A DNA stretch of 64,000 bases from Phocoena phocoena (GCF_963924675.1 NC_089232.1:38711159-38775158), one strand, 5' to 3'; shown: positions 10,001-25,000, counted from the stretch's first letter. Numbers and translations are program-made. The notes: generated from the sequence alone by a model not told the origin.

Positions 10001-13000
10001 CTAGCAATAACTTTAGAGAGTAAAATTACAACAAAAAGGATGACTGAAAAGGAAGGAACGTAATTTATGGGGAGATTGAAATGAATGGTGATAGTGTGGG
10101 AACTATTCATTTATGTGTAGAATGCTCATCACTTCAAAAAATCTGATAAAAGTTGTATCTTGACCAAATAACTTACTAGGCATGGATCTTTGATGTACCT
10201 TATCCTCTTAATATTTGTTACTGTTTTATATGCAAGTCTATCCAGTTAGATATTCTCAGGAAGAGAATCAAAACACTGCTAAAATGGGCTTTGGCCATAA
10301 ATAATTCACATCACCATTCTTTCTACCTTTTGTTGGTTGCTTATTATATGATACAATTACAACCCTTTAAATCAAATAAAAAATGTATAGTTGTATTTCA
10401 AGACTTCACACACTTGCTCTAATCCCAGACCCTTAGGGTGGAACCCAGGCACCTTATTTTTCTTTCAAGTTCCAAAGTATTTCTGGTCTTATTGTCAGGA
10501 TACAGAACCATTACCTAATTTAGTGGGTGTGTATTTGTCAACGTTTTAAACAATAAGCAGTGTATAAAAGCCAAAAGAGGGGCTTCTGTGGTGGCGGTGG
10601 TTGAGAGTCCGCCTGCCGATGCAGGGGATGCGGGTTCATGCCCCAGTCTGGGAAGATCCCACATGCCGCAGAGCGGCTAGGCCCGTGAGCCATGGCCGCT
10701 GAGGCTGCGCGTCCGGAGCCTGTGCTCCACAACGGGAGAGGCCACAACAGTGAGAGGCCCGCGTACCGCAAAAAAAAAAAAGAAAAAAAAAAAAAAGCCA
10801 CAAGAGAAAAATTTGTTTTTTGTAGATTGGAATAAAAGCCAACTTAAAGATTATGAGGTGTCTGTGTCAGAGATGGTTTAAATAAGAATGCTTTTCTCCC
10901 CTCCTTTTGATGCTTCCTTGTTTAACCCATAGAATCAAACCCTTGATCAAGTAAATGATCTAACAGAAGGATAATCGCCAAATTTTAAAACGACAAAAAT
11001 TTACTCTTTGGTTACAACATGTGATAGAAATAGGTAAAAGTTAGTTAGGGAGGATCCAGTTGAGCTACAAAACAGCCTATAAAGGTGAAAAAGATTAAGC
11101 GGTTGCTTCCTGAAAAAAATTAATAGACTTATCAGCCTTTGATAAAATGTAGTGTTCATATTGTGTGAAAAACTAACAGTTAAAATGAAGAAACTGGATA
11201 ATGTCAACATGGCTAGATCTTTAAAACTCTCAATTGTCAATCATATCTCAGTGAAGCCAAGGGAAAGAAACTATGTCAAATGGAAAGAGGGAACTGCAGA
11301 AGGATTTCTACAATATACTATTTATATAAAATTTAGTAACCACACAACTATTTTTATGAAATTCATACACATGCTGTGAAAATAGAGACAGGAAAAGACA
11401 CCAAAGTCATGAAAGTGATTATCTCTAAAGAAGGAACAAAGGAAGGAAATGGCGCTGAAGAAAGGTACAGAGTTCCATAAGTTTTAGATCTTATGTTTAA
11501 AAGAAAAACAGACAAGTGCAGCAAAATCTTAACATTTGTTAATTCTAGATGATGGTTTCATAGATTTAAATATTCTGGGTTTGCATTTTAGAAATACAAA
11601 AGCAAAAAAAGAAAATTTTCAAAATAAGCTAGGATTTAATATGTGAAATTAAAGGATTTTCAGAGACAAAGGTGTGTTTACAATAAACTGAAAATACTGC
11701 TTTAAAAGGGTCTTAATGTTTTATGTGTATCAACAGGTATTAGAGTTGTAGACTTACTTAGACCTAGCTTTTATCTAGATGTCTCCCCTGAAATATAATT
11801 TTATAAAGTTCGTTAAAGATATCTTGGTGACTCTTATAAACCAGAGTATACCATTACATAACTTGTCTAAGTAGATGTGAATTTTTATATGTTGCTTTTG
11901 GTTGATTGTGTGCTGAGAACCCCTTTATGTTGGAGTAGATAATTGATTGAATTTAAGTTCAGTTTTGAGAATACCAAATAAAGCAGATTAGGGGAAGAAA
12001 ACACTTTTCTGTTTAAAAAGAATATACCCATTCTTTTTTTTAATTAATTTTTTAAATTCGTTAATTTATTTTTGGCTGCGTTGGGTCTTCATTGCTGCGC
12101 GCAGGCTTTATCTAGTTGCGGTGTGTGTGCTTCTCATTGCAGTGGCTTCTCTTGTTGTGGAGCACGGGCTCTAGGCACATGGGCTTCAGTAGTTGTGGTG
12201 TGCAGGCTCAGTAGTTGTGGCGCACAGGCTTAGCTGCTCCACAGCATGTGGGATCTTCCCCGACCAGGGCTCGAACCCGTGTCCCCTGCATTGGCAGGCG
12301 GATTCTTAACTACTGCGCCACCAGGGAAGCCCTGTACCCATTCTTAATTGAAGTTGATAATGGACACATTTTTATTTCTCTAAGGACTAGTTTCTTGAGT
12401 ATTTCTGAAAGTTGATAAAATCACTGTCCTATTAGGATTTGTGCCTTGCTCAATACCATTCGAAAGAACAAGTTAGCTTAAAATTCTTTTTGTATACTAT
12501 TTTAGCAAAGAATGGCTCAAGAAGTACTGACACATTTAAAGGAGCATCCTGATGCATGGACAAGAGTCGACACAATTTTGGAATTTTCACAGAATATGAA
12601 CACGAAAGTAAGCAAGTGGTGGTTTTTTAAATCCATTATTTCTTCTTTTCTTCCAGTCATAAACTTTGAGGAAGGTATCTCATTTTTAGTATTAGCATCT
12701 GTTATCAAATCATTTAATAATGTTAACTTATTTCAAAATTTAGCCTTAAACATAGAATGAATTCTTGCAAATAGTCCTAAGAATTATAAATGGAGTTTTG
12801 AAATTGGGACTAGTATGCAAGGTGGCTTTTTTTTGTTGTTGTTTGGGGGTTCTTTTTGGTTTGGTTTTTTTTTTTTTCTTTTTCTTTTTAGAATATGTGT
12901 ACAGATCTCCGCATAAATTCTGAATGTTATTCAGAGATGAAACATAACATCCGAGGAATTATTTTGGGCAAGTAATCAATATAACACAGGCTAGGCACCT

Positions 13001-16000
13001 CCAAAACCAAGTTGTGTGGGCAGCGTAAAACCCTACTCCATGGTACCAATGCTTTTAATGGGACAGCACTCAGTTTTTATTTGCAATTGAAAATGTTATC
13101 ATTTGGGTCCTTTTTTCTTAAGTTTGAACAGAAGGGTTGATCAAAATGTGTTTTGACTGTTTAGGCTTGATGATTCACACTTCTCTTTAAACTGCCTTAA
13201 AGTAGTAAAATACCATGCATGGCATTCTGTTTAAATACACACAAGGTTTCCACTTGGTATACATTGTGTTAAAACAGAAAGTAGCCATGTTCACCTCTGT
13301 TTCTGAAATCAGACTGTGTTAATTAACAGTTTTAAAATATTAACTAGTTTTGACATCTTATAAATTTTAGGGCAAAAATACAGTCCAGAACTTCCTCAAA
13401 GTGCTAACCTTAAGTAACATAACAGTGTTTGCCTGTTTGCTTGCCTGGTAAATTTTGCTTTTTATACTGACAGACATTACTAATGTTTAAGTTGATTTAT
13501 CAACAGTATTTTTAAAAACTCAAATTTGTCTTGTGAAAAATGAGATGATTAGAGGAACAGAAAGAAAGCAACAGGTAAAGAATTCTTCCATTTACATAAA
13601 TTACAAATGATTTGGTGCTAAATTTATGCACTATGACATTTGGCTTTTATGCAATCATTTTTTTTTTCTTTAAAGATGTTAACACTACCTGATATTAATC
13701 ATAATGTTCCATTATGTTGATTGCTTGTAATAGGAAGAAAAGGGGTGTCTTCCTGTGCAACTGACACAGCTAGGCTTTGACGGCAGGCCTCCACAAGGTC
13801 TACCCTTTTGATTCCCTTTAACTGAATTCTGTTCATCAATTGTTTTTGTTTCATGGGCGGTGGGAGGGGAAAGGGGAATTCAATGCGTAAAATAAGTATT
13901 TCTAAGGGCTCAGTAGAAATTTCTACCATAGGGATCATTTCATGCATTTATTTTTTTCATTTAGTCTTTGCTGTTCTCTGTCCCTCATCTTCATAACTCA
14001 GCAGTGGATTTCTCAAGTCCTGAGGTGTAAAGCAGAAACTTAATACTTCAGAATGATATTTGGATTATTTATGTATATTTCCAAAGTAGTTATTTATCAT
14101 TGGCCCTCAGATTTGGCTATCACTTCAGATTTTTTAATCAAAATACTCCTTTTCAAAGAAATGTGAATTCTCATCATGTGTAGAGTCTTAATGTCTAGGA
14201 GAGATTGGGTTTTAGGGTACTATGTTGGTGATCTATGTATTCCTTTGAACTAAGTAGTGAAAAGCTTTTATTGGGCTTCCTGCCTCAGACCTGTGTGCAG
14301 AAAGATGAAAAGATGAATTGTATCTTCAGCAAGCTTGTGCTACTTTTTTACAGTTGGAGAAAGGACTAGAGGTTAGTAAATAGGTAATTCAGGTAACAGT
14401 ATCAGATATAAAGGCAGAAGTAAATAAATGCAACAATGGAGGGGGGATATCCTTCAATTAAAAAGGGTAGGCTGAAAATACATTGGCTAAATATGGTTAA
14501 GTTATTAAGATTAGTACTTCTTAACTGGTGTATTTATGGCAGGTTTTGTGTCTTAGTTTCTTAAAGATCTTTGTAATTGGTTGAGAATTAGCAAGAGGGT
14601 ATATATTCCATGTAGTAAGAAGTGCATTTGTTTTGACTTAGTAAAACTTTTGACACTCTGATTTCATGCCTTTAGAATTAATTTAAAGCAAGTTTAGGGT
14701 AGTGTGTTTTTAAAAGTTAATTTAGAATTTTAGTCAATGAGAAACTTACCTTTTTTGTTTATTTACATTTGTCTGAAACGTAGATCTATAAAGAGAGGTA
14801 AATGAACAGGAAAGAAAGCTTCACCATTTACTGCTGATTATGAAACTTTTTTGGCATGGCATCAAATTTATAATTTGTAATTTCAGAATTTTGCTTTGGC
14901 CTTGTTTTTATTTTTGAAGTCTTTTTAAGGAATGTTCTGCAAATGTAGGATTTGGGTTGAAATGGCAAATTTTTCCTAAAAAGTATGATATGTTAAAAAT
15001 GAAAGAAAACAGCAAAAACACTGTTTGAGCACAATGTAGTTTGGGACAGTCTATATTGTGCTTTGGATAAAGTGTGCATTCACATGATCCCTTTGGTTGA
15101 AATACTAATGCTCCTATTTTATTGTGTGATGACTAACCATTTTAAAGATGAACTCTTATTCTCAGCCAAAACTTGCAATCTGAGGTTAAATGTCTATATA
15201 TGAATGAGTTTACCTTTCAGGTATTATGGCTGATTCTTCCCTAATTCAACCAGTTGAAGCATACCACAACAGTTTTGACCCTTTTCTTCCTCCTGTCTAT
15301 CCACACTAATTGGTCATGGTAATGATTTTGGGTAGTAACTCCTGTAGCCTTGTAAATTGTTATAAATATTGTTGACTATTTAGAGTGAGTAATCAACAGG
15401 AGGGACAAAATGGCTTGAAAGTGGTATTTGTATTTATTAACGTTCTTACATTTTTAGTTATCATTTTTATAGTTGGAAGGAATACCTGAAAGGTAGATAC
15501 AGATTGCAACATTCATTTGTGTATTATTTTGACTGTGCACAAAAGTTTATCTTTAAATTAGTAGAAATAGCAACTCTAAGGGTGGGGTTAAAATTTAAAA
15601 TTAAACCCGTGGGCTGTCTTGCTGCTCCTTAAGTAACACACCAGTGATGTTTGTAAACACTTTCTGTAGAAAGTATCTGTGACAATACTTTAATACTTGG
15701 CCAAGAGCTTACAACTCCTAGAAGATGGTAGGAAGCTTGAGAGCATCCAAGCTGCTAAATTCTTAGGAGCCTGGTCGTGTTAAAGTACGTGAGCCTATAA
15801 GCAGTCATTTATGCTGTGAATTCGTATCTGGCTGCTACTTTTCCTTCTACAGACTAAGCCCATTTGGCTGCTAAGGGCTTTTTATTTGGTTCTTCCTCCT
15901 GGTGTGAGCATGTATAAACAGCAGGACGTTAAATAGAGTAGTAAACAATAAAGTGAGGAAAATGCATGAAAACTCAGTATATGGGCAAATAGATCCTTGT

Positions 16001-19000
16001 TTAATATATGTAATTAAACTTGGTAGCATAATGTTTTTGAAAATTTAGATGTAAATGTGTGAATGTCTGTCCATTTGTGAATCCTGGAAATTGCCAGTCT
16101 TACAGCAATATATTCACATGCTTCTATTCTCCAATTTTCAGTATTATGGACTACAAATTTTGGAAAATGTGATAAAAACAAGGTGGAAGATTCTTCCAAG
16201 GAACCAATGTGAAGGTAGGAAAGTGTTTTAAAGAATTGTAGATTCAGAATTTTATTATTCCTGGCATTTTTATTATAGTTGAGTATTGGACAGGAGGAAT
16301 GTGTTGAATCTTTAGTAGTTTATTATGCTCTAATGGATTACTGCTTTCATCATACTGCAAGGCAGGTTCTGTTTATATTTAGGGTCAGGGGAAGAATAAG
16401 GTTATTTTTGGGGGAAAGCAGAAACCAGACTGGTGAAACTTTCTACAGTAAATATTGTGGTGAAAAATTTGTATCAACTTACATAGTTAATCTAGACCGT
16501 GTTTGAAATGAATGAAATTTGAATATGTGCTCTTATATATTGTTTTAAATTCATCACACAGTAGCAAGTAATGAGTACTGTAATACAAGGAATAACATAA
16601 ATATAACAGCAAAGGAAAAAACAAGTTTTAAAAATCAAGACTTTAGCTTTTGACATTCTGGGCATACCTTATAAGAGGTTGGCTTCTAAAATAAGGAAAG
16701 ATCAAAAAATGAAGCTGTGGAGATGCCTGGTATTAATATTTTTACTTTTTCCTTTGTCACTACCTCAGTAAAAGTAGTCATGGTTTAAGAAACATGGGGC
16801 AAAGTTAGTCTCTTGGAATTCTTTAATGCAGTTCCTTCCAGTTTTCACATTCTGCCTTATTATCTACTTTGTTACTTGTTTAATCTCTGAAAAATAAAGA
16901 GAGAAGTCTGGATTTTAAAATGGGGTTATACTACTTTTGGTGGCATTTTTTCCTATTAAATTATGTTCCCTTTCTTTGACTGTTGCTCTTTAAGATTTGT
17001 CTTTACCTGCTTTCTCATGTCATCTTCATGGTGGAATAGCGACCTGGATTTACTCAGTCTGACTTAAATCTTGACATCTTTCTAGCACTTTTAGAGGTCA
17101 CTGGGACAATTTTTAATGGCAGTATCCGTAATACACCATAAACTGAATTAAGAATGATAGTATGGGAGGAAATAGTGCCCCCCCCAAAGAGGTTCCTGTT
17201 TCTTTAAATGTTTTTATTTTGGTTTGAAACCATTTTAGATCACATTCTGTGACTTTCTCAGAAATTAGTAAGTACAGTTTGACTCAGGCCCAAATAGATC
17301 CTTTGTACTTCACTGCTTTTAGGGACCTTAGGTGCAGTCCTGGTTCCTTTACTACTGTTGTTTTTATACTTGTCGTTTGAGCCTCAAATTTAACTTTGGG
17401 TATGGCTTACCATACCAACAAAACAGTGTGTAATATTTTACTTCAGTGCCATTTTACTGTAATAAGTCCCTCTTTAATTTCTAAACACATAGACCTCTGC
17501 TTCTTATTACATAAGGATTGTGCTAGATGATCCTCCCAAATTATTTTCCAGGTATAAAATTAAATGATTTAAAATTATACTAGCTTATCAGTCATGGTTG
17601 TATTTGTTACTGAAAAAATTAGAGGCTAAAAGTTCTCCCTGAGGGCTTGACAGTTTCTGCTTTCTGCATGAATGGGAGTGGCATCTTTTGGTTTTTATCA
17701 TAAAGTCAAAAGCTTCCATATATTTCTATGTAAGTATCAAATATATACATATTCCAGGGCATATGTATATTTAATATATGCCCTGGAATATGTATATAAT
17801 TTTAATTTTGAAAGTCTTACCATCTTGTTTGGCAAAAACTGGTAGAGGCGGGGTGGTGATATTCTTCCTGAGTCAAGAGAATTCTATTTTATTCATGTGT
17901 TCCTATTCTGTATTAGTGAGATACTTCATTTCTCTGCAAGCAGTACTTATAAAAAACATCAATTAGAATCACCTTTCCCCTTGCATTTCCCCTTAACACT
18001 AGTGATAAAATTGCGTGGGATGTAAACTTCTTTAAAAGTACGTGAAGTTCCTATCACCACATGTATGGTTTTCACTGTCAGTGAAGTCATTACATGGAGG
18101 GGAAAGTGTGAGGTAATTTTTAGGGTCTTTCAGAGGCTCAATATTAGAAGAGCGTGTAAAATGGCTCCCAGAGAATGTTAGTGAACTCTATCTAACTTTA
18201 GATATACAGCAGCAACTTTGCATGATGCATTTAATGATGTGTGTTCTTAAGGTAATTGATCTCATTTATAAAGCATTGGGAAATAAATTTATTCACTACT
18301 ATATTTATAATTCTTTCCAACTTTGTCACCCTAGGAGGCTTTTACAATCCTAAAATTTTGTATCTTGCGAAGTATACTAAATTTCTGAATGTTAATTTTC
18401 CTTCATCTTAAGTAACTTCGATATTGGAAATAAATTAGTATAACCCCCCAAATATTGTACATTCCTTTTGTTTATAATTTGTCATATCTTTTAAGCTGTT
18501 GTCTCCACTTTAGCTAGTCTTTGTCCATTTTAGTACCATTAGGTATTAAGACTATACAAATATATTCCCTACGTCAGAGTATTACAGGTAGGAAGATAAA
18601 ACATGTTAAAAATGATATCTTTTTTAAAAAATATCATTAAATTAGGCGTATATGTAATAAGTGCTAACACATGCTAAAAGAGGGGAAAAATCAGGTTGGC
18701 CCCTTTGGACAAGCTCATTCATGAAAATGGCAATGCTTGATGTATTTTAAAGGAATGATAGGTTTGGTTATCAAACCTATCAAACAGCAAGCCAAGATAA
18801 GTTTTGTTTGTTTGTTTGTTTTGGGTTCTCGGGCCTCTCCCGTTGGGACGTGCACAGCCGCTCCGCGGCATGTGGGATCTTCTGGGACCGGGGCTGCGCC
18901 ACCAGGGAAGCCCCCAAGATAAGTTATGTACATTTTTTCCAATCCAGCATATATTTTATCAGCTTTCAGGTTCTTGTCCATAAGCGTACGTTAATTTTCA

Positions 19001-22000
19001 CATGTTCGTTTAGTGGAATGGCATTTTCAATTTAGGGCATTATCTAAAACAGTTTGCCAGGAAAATACCTGACAGTTCTGGACTAAGTTAGATGTCTCTT
19101 GCTCTGTGTTCCCTTAGTGTGTCCTGTACCAGCGGATCACAAATGAGTAAAATTTTAATGAGCAAAAGACAGATAATAGCCGAGAAAGGACATGTTAAAA
19201 AACATTTAATTAAAAGATATTTTAATAAAAATAGAGCAAGGGAGATATAACCTTCATAATCATTTTAATGAATTTAGATTTATGTAATACAAAGTTAACT
19301 ACATTGCTCTGATTTTTATCATTTTGCTTTAGGTCAGAAAAATGGTTTTTATGGTCACCCCCATCCCCACCCACTATAACCTTTATCCCACTTAGCTATC
19401 ACTGTTTTTCTCACTCTTTATCTTATCTTCCCCAAAATAAGCTTAATGGTATCAGGGATCAGAGAATGTCTTTATTGCATTCTTACTGCTTGGTATATAG
19501 GTGTTCAGTATATAATTATTCAATTAATGAATTACTTATTATTGAAGTACTTCAGTGACTAACACCACTCCCTATTTGGGATTCATTCATCTATTTAAGA
19601 CCCTAATGACTTTCCCAGTATTTTTGCTTTTACATTTTTAAGTAAGTCAGGACAATTTTTCATTTTAAGATATTGAGTGTAGTTCTCTGTGCTATACAGT
19701 AGGTCTTTGTTGTTTATTTTGTATATAGTAGTGTGTATATTTTAATCCCAAACTCCTAATTTATCCCTCCCCCAATCCCCTTTCCCCTTTGGTAACCATA
19801 AGGTTTTTTCCTATGTCTGTGACTGTATTTCTGTTTTGTAAATCAGTTCATTTGTATCATTTTTAAAGATTACACATATAAGAAATACCATATGATATTC
19901 GTCTTTGTCTGCTTTACTTAGTATGATAATCCCTAGGTCCATTCATGTTGTTGCAGATGGCACTGTTTCATTCTTTTTTACGCCTGAGTAATATTTGTGT
20001 GTGTGACATCTTTATCCAGTCTTCTGTCGATGGACATTTAGGTTGCTTCCATAGTTTTTAAGGAACCTCCATACTGTTCTCCATAGTGGCTGTACATATT
20101 TACATTCCTACCAACAGTGCAGGAGGGTTGCTTTTTCTCTACACCCTCTCCAGAATTTATTATTTGTAGACTTTTTGATGGTGGCTATTCTAGCTGGTGT
20201 GAGGTGATACCTTATTGTAGTTTTGATTTTCTTTTCTGTAATAATTAGCGATGTTGAGTGTCTTTTCATGTGCCTTTTGGCCATCTGTATGTCTTCTTTG
20301 GAGAAAATGTCATTTTAAATCTTATGCCCATTTTTTGATTGCGTTGTTAGGGGTTTTTTTGTTTTGTTTTTAAGCTGTGTGAGCTGTTTGTATATTTTGG
20401 AGGTTGATCCCTTGTAAGTTGCATCATTCGGCAAGTATTTTCTCCCATTCTGTAGGTTGTCTTTTTGTTTTGTTTATGGTTTCCTTTGCTGTGTAAAAGC
20501 TTTGAAGTTTAATTAGGTTCCATTTGTTTGTTTTTATTTAAGACAATATTTTTGACTCAAGAAAAAGAAGAAATTTTAATACGTAAAGTGGAATAATTTC
20601 CAAATAGGGAATGGTTACTAGTCATTGAAGCGAAGGTACACTAGGACTGTCAGTGGTGTTGGTTCTTCTTTCTTGTCTGCAATACACATCAGCTTTCATT
20701 ATAACCTTCGTTCCTTTTTAAAAATAATTTTGGTGCTTGGTTTAGAAGGTTCAAACCATAAAGAAGTGGGGGGAGGCCTCCTTTGTCTCTCGTGAAAAAA
20801 GTCTTTGTTAAGGAATCTCTATTATTTTAATTTAAACCAAAGGATTATGTTTTAATCTGTTAAGGCATATGGCTTACAGATCATTACATTTCATGAAATA
20901 TATACAAACTTGCTGACATTGAAAAGGGGAGTGGTGAATTTATGAAGAAAAAGTTCAAAGTGATAAAGCCATACTATCTTGATTGTATTGCATGGTTATT
21001 GGGATGTGATATAAGAGGTAATGTGTGTAAAGCCCTCTGCATATCTAGGTGCTGACTATGGATAAACACAATGTGTATGTTGCCAGCCTTCTTCCATGAA
21101 AATACTCCCACTTCTCTCCATTTCACCAAGTAATCATACTAGTCTCAGGTTACCTTGTGATTTCTGCAATAGCATCCTAACTGGGCTCCTTAACAGCCAT
21201 TTATGTGTGTCCCTTGTAATATATTCACGACAAAGGATTTAGCATGCTACTTTAAAAAACAGAACTAAGGTCACTCGCATGCTTAAAGTCTCTCATTGTA
21301 CTGAATATCACGTTTAACTTGTTGCCTTTAAGCAATACTGACTTTTAAAAATTGCTTTTTTAAGTTTTGTTAAGGTATATTTAACATATACAATAGACCA
21401 TGTTAAAGTGTACAATTTGATATGTTTTGACTCATGCATATACCCGTGAAAACACCACTGTAATCAAGACCTTCTTCTTTGTGATTGCCCTCTCCTTTAC
21501 CTCCCCAGCCCCCAATCTGCTTTCTGTTACTCACTTGATTAGCTAGGAGTAGAATGGGTAGATCATATGGTAGGTGTATGTTTTTAGCTGGCTGCCCAAC
21601 TGTTTTCCAAAATGGTTGTATCACTTTACATTCTCAGTAGCAGTATGCTTCCCATCCTCACCAAAGCTTGGTATTGTCAGTGTTTTTAATTCTAGCCACT
21701 ATGGTACATATATAATTGCTTCTCACTGTGACTTCTGCTGTTGAGCATCCTTAACATCTCTGTGTGTATGTTTACTTATTTTAAGTTGATAGTGTTACTC
21801 CTTGTTGAACAGAGAAAGTTGTTTGTTGGTCATTTTGAAAAGAAAATTTAAGTGTTTGGGCTCTTTAAGCCCTTGGCTCTGAAGCAAATCCATGAGAAAC
21901 TCCTTTTTTCCCCTCATAGAATGTAATGTTTGAAATACCGGAATAGGCACTCCTATTTGTGTATTTTTGCCAGTTTTATAATATGATGGGATAATAAAGC

Positions 22001-25000
22001 AAAGATAATGATTAATTTACATTTTATCTAATAAAACAAGGCAGTATTTTTCAAGATGTTCTTTTGCATTTCAGCATCATACATAATTGACAGAAAGTAT
22101 TTTCCCACCACTTGAGGTTAAGGTAACCATTTGATTCCCCCCAAAGTTTCCTAGTTCTGTGTAACTTCCATAAGAGGTCTTTACTTGAGACGTAACAATT
22201 CCTAATCCTTACCTTACATCCATGCAGGAGACAGGAACCACCTATAGATTTTATTAAAGGGGTGTGGATTTTATTATGATTGTTCTTTTGTTATAGGAAA
22301 AATTGTTGAATTTTTAATAAAATAAAAACTTGTTCTGTTGTGATTAAATATACATAATGTTTACCATTTTAAGTGTATAGTTTATTGTCAGTAAGTAAAT
22401 ACATAGTATTGTGCAACCATCATTACTATTCATCTCCAGAATTTTTTCATCATCCCAGTTGAAACTACCGATTAAACATTAACTCTCCATTACACTCTCT
22501 CCCCAGGCCCTGTTAACCATTATTATGCTTTTTGTCTCTATGAATTTGCCTGTATTAGGTAACTTATATGCATATAATCATACAGTATTTTGTGTCTGGT
22601 TTATTTCAGTAGCATGTTCCCAGGGTTCATCCATGTTGCAGTATGTAACAATTTCATTCCTTTTTAAGGCTGATTAATATTCCATTATACGTATATACCA
22701 CTTAGTTTATGTATCCGTGGGTTGTTTCCAAATTTTGTCTATTGTAAATAGCGATGCTATGAATTTACTAAAATTTTAATTGCTGTATATATTTTAGAGT
22801 TTAGTATCTGTTTGAGGCCGTAAACCCTTTTAAGAGTAAAGAATAAATATCAATTCCTCTTAAAACTACTAAACATATAGGCAGTAAGTTATAGTCTAAT
22901 TCTAGCCTATCTATGGGAACCCTAGGTTAAGAACCCCTGCTTTTGAGGGTTTTTTAGCTATTCATTTCTTGTTTTGCTGTTTATTCTCATGAGTATTTTA
23001 TTGAGTGAGGAGTAGGAATGTTATTCTGGATTTCTTTGGACAATAAAGTAAAGAGGACAGAGCTGTATTTTAGTGACTATCTTTCTGATGATCATTGGTG
23101 GTTTAAATGGACAGATGTTTGTAATAACAGTATGACATGGGAAAAGAGCCTTTCTTTCTTGCCAACAGGCATGTGAAAAGGTGCTCAGTATCACTAATTA
23201 TGAGATAAATGAAAATCAAAGCTACAAAGAGGTATTACTTCACACCAGTCAAAATGGCCATCCTCAAAAAAGTCTACAAATAATAAATGCTGGAGAGGGT
23301 GTGGAGAAAAAGGAACCCTCGTACACTATTGGTGGGAACGTGAATTGGTAATCTACTATGGAGAACAGTATGAAGTTTCCTAAAAAACTAAAAATAGAGT
23401 TAACCATAGGATCCAGCAATTCCACTCCTGGGCATATATCCAGGAAAGAGGAAAACTCTTAATTCAAAAAGATACATGAAGCCCAGTGATCATAGTAGCG
23501 GTATTTACAATAGCCAAGACATAGAAGCATCCTAAACACCCATCAGCAGATGAATGGATAAAGAAGATGTGGAGGGTGGGTATGGGTGTGTGTATATACA
23601 CACACATGCACACACACAGAATGAAATACATCACTCAGCCATAAAAAGAATGAAATAATGCCACTTGCAGCAACATGGATGGACCTACAGATTATCATAC
23701 TGAGTGAAGTCAGTCAGAGAAGGACAAGTATCATGATATCACATGTGGAATCTTTAAGATTGATACAAATGAACATATTTAAAAAACAGAAATACTCAGA
23801 CATAGAAAACAAGTTTATGGTTACCGAAGGAGGGGAGGGAGGGATAAATTGGGAGTATGAGATTAACATACACTACTATATATACAAAGTAAACAAGGAC
23901 CTACTGTATAGCACATATATTGTGCTGTACTGAATATCAGTGTCTCATAATAAGGTATAATGGAAAGAATCTGAAAAAGAATGTGTATTATTTGTATATA
24001 ACCGAATCACTTGCTGTACACCTGAAACTAACACAACATTGTAAAATATTTTAAAATGTGAAAGAAAAAAAGTTTCAGTTATAAATGGATTTGATGGAAG
24101 GATGTGATTACAGAGTAAACAAATAAAGTGAATTTCATGTGATAGTATTGCACAATGGTTGGGACTGGATTTAACTCAGTTTTGTCTGTAGCTTTACTTT
24201 TGTAAGAGTGTATCAAGGCTTTCTATTTTCTGTGTTGTATGAAAATTAGCCACTATGAAAGCAAGAGATAGGAGTCTGCAACTTTTTTTTTTCTTTTGGC
24301 TGCTTTGGGTCTTTGTTGCGGTGTGTGGGCTTCTCATTGCGGTGGCTTCTCTTGTGTGGAGCACGAGCTCTAGGTGCACAGGCTCCAGAGCACAGGCTCA
24401 GCAGTTGTGGCGCACAGGCTTAGTTGCTCCGTGGCATGTGGGATCTTCCTGGACCAGGGATCGAACCTGTATCCCTTGGATTGGCAGGCGGATTCTCAAC
24501 CACTGCGCCACCAGGGAAGCCCCGGAGACTGCAACTTTTTTTGTTGTTTGTTTGTTTGTTTTGTTTTTTTGCGGTACGCGGGCCTCTCACTGTTGTGGCC
24601 TCTCCCGTTGCGGAGCACAGGCTCCGGATGCGCAGGCTCAGCGGCCATGGCTCACGGGCCCAGCCGCTCCGCGGCATGTGGGATCTTCCCGGACCAGGAC
24701 ACGAACCCGTGTCCCCTGCATTGGCAGGCAGACTCTCAACCACTGCGCCTCCAGGGAAGCCCGAGACTACAACTTTTTAACTTATATTTTAGTTTGCACC
24801 ACAGTATGTTGCAGTCAGTAAGTTCTCATTTTAAAGGGTTTTAGTGAATCAGATTCTGTTATGCATTTCTTTTACCGTATCATTAAGATCTAATATTTGC
24901 AATATGTTCCTGGGGGATAAGGTTGTTAATATTGCTGTGTAACTAACTTGCAAGATGATATATAACTTCTAAGTCAGGATGGGAGTTACTTAAATCTCAG

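Larger units (their letters stand above)
7002..12505 (+). other. XPO1: XPO1 intron 2
   Basis: A 5.5-kb intron from GTAAAG to TTTTAG. It contains three CHR-type SINEs of the young GC-rich kind (8766-8971 and 9207-9420 antisense, 10580-10792 sense), one longer tRNA SINE (12036-12334, antisense) and a possible ancient retroposon remnant around 11370-11620. The rest is unassigned AT-rich DNA. Confidence 0.8.

Noticed and set aside
13699..13947. 82-codon minus-strand frame in intron 3
   Set aside because: No recognisable domain, no splice or promoter context, and a length common by chance.
24255..24844. Open frames of 156-188 codons on both strands
   Set aside because: They run across two antisense SINEs. 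The same peptides recur at every CHR-type SINE in the window, so they are SINE consensus read-throughs, not genes.
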